From Alphaproteobacteria bacterium (GTDB lineage Bacteria > Pseudomonadota > Alphaproteobacteria > Rhodobacterales > Rhodobacteraceae), in contig RFGD01000037.1 in the NCBI GenBank assembly GCA_003696705.1, positions 1-15,208 of the forward strand: 15,208 bases of DNA, read 5' to 3'. The position numbers were made by a program, and so were the translations under genes. The notes under the pieces were generated by a model that did no database searches, was not told where the DNA came from, and saw only the letters and a program-made list of their open reading frames with translations. Shown piece after piece: positions 14,388 through 15,208 of the stretch. Numbering within the stretch: the first letter of the stretch is position 1; every line of letters starts with the position of its first letter.

Positions 14388-15208
14388 ATGCCAGTACAAG
14401 GCGAGCCCGAGAACCACGAGCCGATCCTTACCAAGGCAGTCCATGGGATTGCCCGTAGAGTTCAGGAAGCATGCGCCAGGCGGCGTGTCCGGGGTCGACG
14501 GAAGTCTGCCCCGATCGCGCGTGTCTTCGTGCCGGCCCTTCTTGTGGCGGCGTTTCTCGCGCTTCTCGTGCCGGTATCGGCGCTTGCGCAAGCGTCCGGC
14601 GGTGGGTTGTCGCTTCCCGGCTTCAATCACAGCACGACCGGTTTCGTTCTGGACGGCGCGCACAAGCCGCTTGCCTGTGAGGCGTGCCACAAGGGCGGGA
14701 AGCTGACGAATACTCCCGTCACCTGCGTGGGGTGCCACAACAACCGTCGTGCCAAGGGCAAGCCGAAGAAGCATCCTCCGTCCTCGTCGCGCTGTTCGGA
14801 CTGCCATACGACGCGGGACTGGGCGCCTTTCGCCTTCGACCACAGCTTCGTGACGGGCGACTGTGTCAGCTGCCACAACGGCAAGGTATCGCGCGGGAAG
14901 GCCCGGATCCATCCGCCGACGTCGAATCGCTGCGAATCGTGCCACGTGACGGCGCGCTGGACGGAAGTCCGCTTCGATCACCGTGAAACCAACGCGCCCT
15001 GCGCGACGTGCCACGACGGCACGGTGGCGAACGGCAAGTCGTCGACGCACATCCCGTCATCGAATACCTGCGAGGATTGCCACACCTCTACGTCGTGGAC
15101 GAGCGTACGGTTCGACCACTCGGGCGTCACCGGCTCCTGCGTGAGCTGCCATAACGGCTCCACGGCAACGGGCAAGCCCGCAAACCACATCGCTTCGTCC
15201 AATGTCTG
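14388..15208 (+). CDS. exported multiheme c-type cytochrome, class III-like CxxCH repeats, partial at right edge
   Basis: At least eight heme c-binding CxxCH motifs lie in 273 visible codons, beginning at residues 97, 113, 136, 159, 182, 205, 228 and 251. From the second on, the spacing is exactly 23. Two alternating unit types make a 46-residue, two-heme repeat: one reads CxxCHxxxxWxxxxFDH, the other CxxCHNGxxxxGKxxxHxP. The conserved FDH and HxP histidines are likely second axial ligands, as in cytochrome c3-type proteins. Residues 46-66 are hydrophobic and end in ALA|Q (67/68), a Sec-like signal, but it is preceded by an unusually long, arginine-rich stretch (about 29-45). ATG 14388 is used; GTG 14385 is in frame and has GAGGG 8 nt upstream, so it is an alternative. 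The probable role is periplasmic or surface electron transfer; partner and donor are unknown. The gene continues past the edge and is unrelated to the inositol locus. Confidence 0.88.
   Translation, partial: MPVQGEPENHEPILTKAVHGIARRVQEACARRRVRGRRKSAPIARVFVPALLVAAFLALLVPVSALAQASGGGLSLPGFNHSTTGFVLDGAHKPLACEACHKGGKLTNTPVTCVGCHNNRRAKGKPKKHPPSSSRCSDCHTTRDWAPFAFDHSFVTGDCVSCHNGKVSRGKARIHPPTSNRCESCHVTARWTEVRFDHRETNAPCATCHDGTVANGKSSTHIPSSNTCEDCHTSTSWTSVRFDHSGVTGSCVSCHNGSTATGKPANHIASSNV

Noticed and set aside
13916..14434. Leftward open frame of 172 codons covering the gene-free stretch
   Set aside because: It overlaps the end of the ATPase gene, the strong terminator and the cytochrome start, has no family features, and no ribosome site supports it.
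1..15208. Mobile element, CRISPR array, tRNA or rRNA gene, phage or defence island
   Set aside because: No transposase, integrase, repeat-spacer pattern, tRNA-like fold or toxin/nuclease gene was seen. The inositol part is an ordinary, intact metabolic locus, so I do not claim a new defence or mobile system.

Overview
The window is GC-rich DNA with dense, tightly overlapping operons. The gene families fit an alphaproteobacterium, most likely a Rhodobacterales (roseobacter-type) member. That assignment is an inference from gene content, base composition and operon style; no rRNA or other marker gene is present.

About 93% of the window is one inositol-utilisation locus. A leftward operon runs 7449 to 1: iolD (trihydroxycyclohexane-dione hydrolase), iolC (PfkB kinase), a divergent IolB paralogue, an IolJ-type class II aldolase, iolG (inositol 2-dehydrogenase), canonical iolB, and a second Gfo/Idh/MocA oxidoreductase that runs off the left edge. 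Six of the seven genes are joined by ATGA, TGATG or 7-nt overlaps and the last by a 3-nt gap, so they form one translationally coupled unit. Divergent from it, a rightward pair encodes an IolE-like TIM-barrel protein (7624-8517) and a third Gfo/Idh/MocA oxidoreductase (8529-9689). A leftward LacI-family regulator (10759-9725) follows, and divergent from it is a three-gene CUT2-type sugar ABC importer (10972-13982: binding protein, permease, single-domain ATPase). The importer operon ends in a strong intrinsic terminator (14008-14045).

The same 16-bp perfect palindrome, TTGCAACCGGTTGCAA, lies in both divergent promoter regions (7540-7555, and as the core of a 22-bp palindrome at 10859-10880). 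It has the shape of a LacI-family operator with a central CpG. The simplest model is that the local LacI protein controls import, the catabolic operons and its own gene. A cyclitol would be imported, oxidised by one of three dehydrogenases, dehydrated by the IolE-like protein, hydrolysed by IolD, isomerised by IolB, phosphorylated by IolC, and cleaved by the IolJ-type aldolase to dihydroxyacetone phosphate and malonic semialdehyde. No iolA (semialdehyde dehydrogenase) is in the window.

After a gene-free stretch of about 340 bases, an unrelated gene begins (14388 to beyond the right edge). It encodes an exported multiheme c-type cytochrome with at least eight CxxCH sites, the last seven spaced exactly 23 residues apart. 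The points most worth a second look are the two IolB-family proteins in one operon, the paralogous pair of extra dehydrogenases, the paired operators, and the periodic multiheme protein with its unusually long basic N-terminal region.
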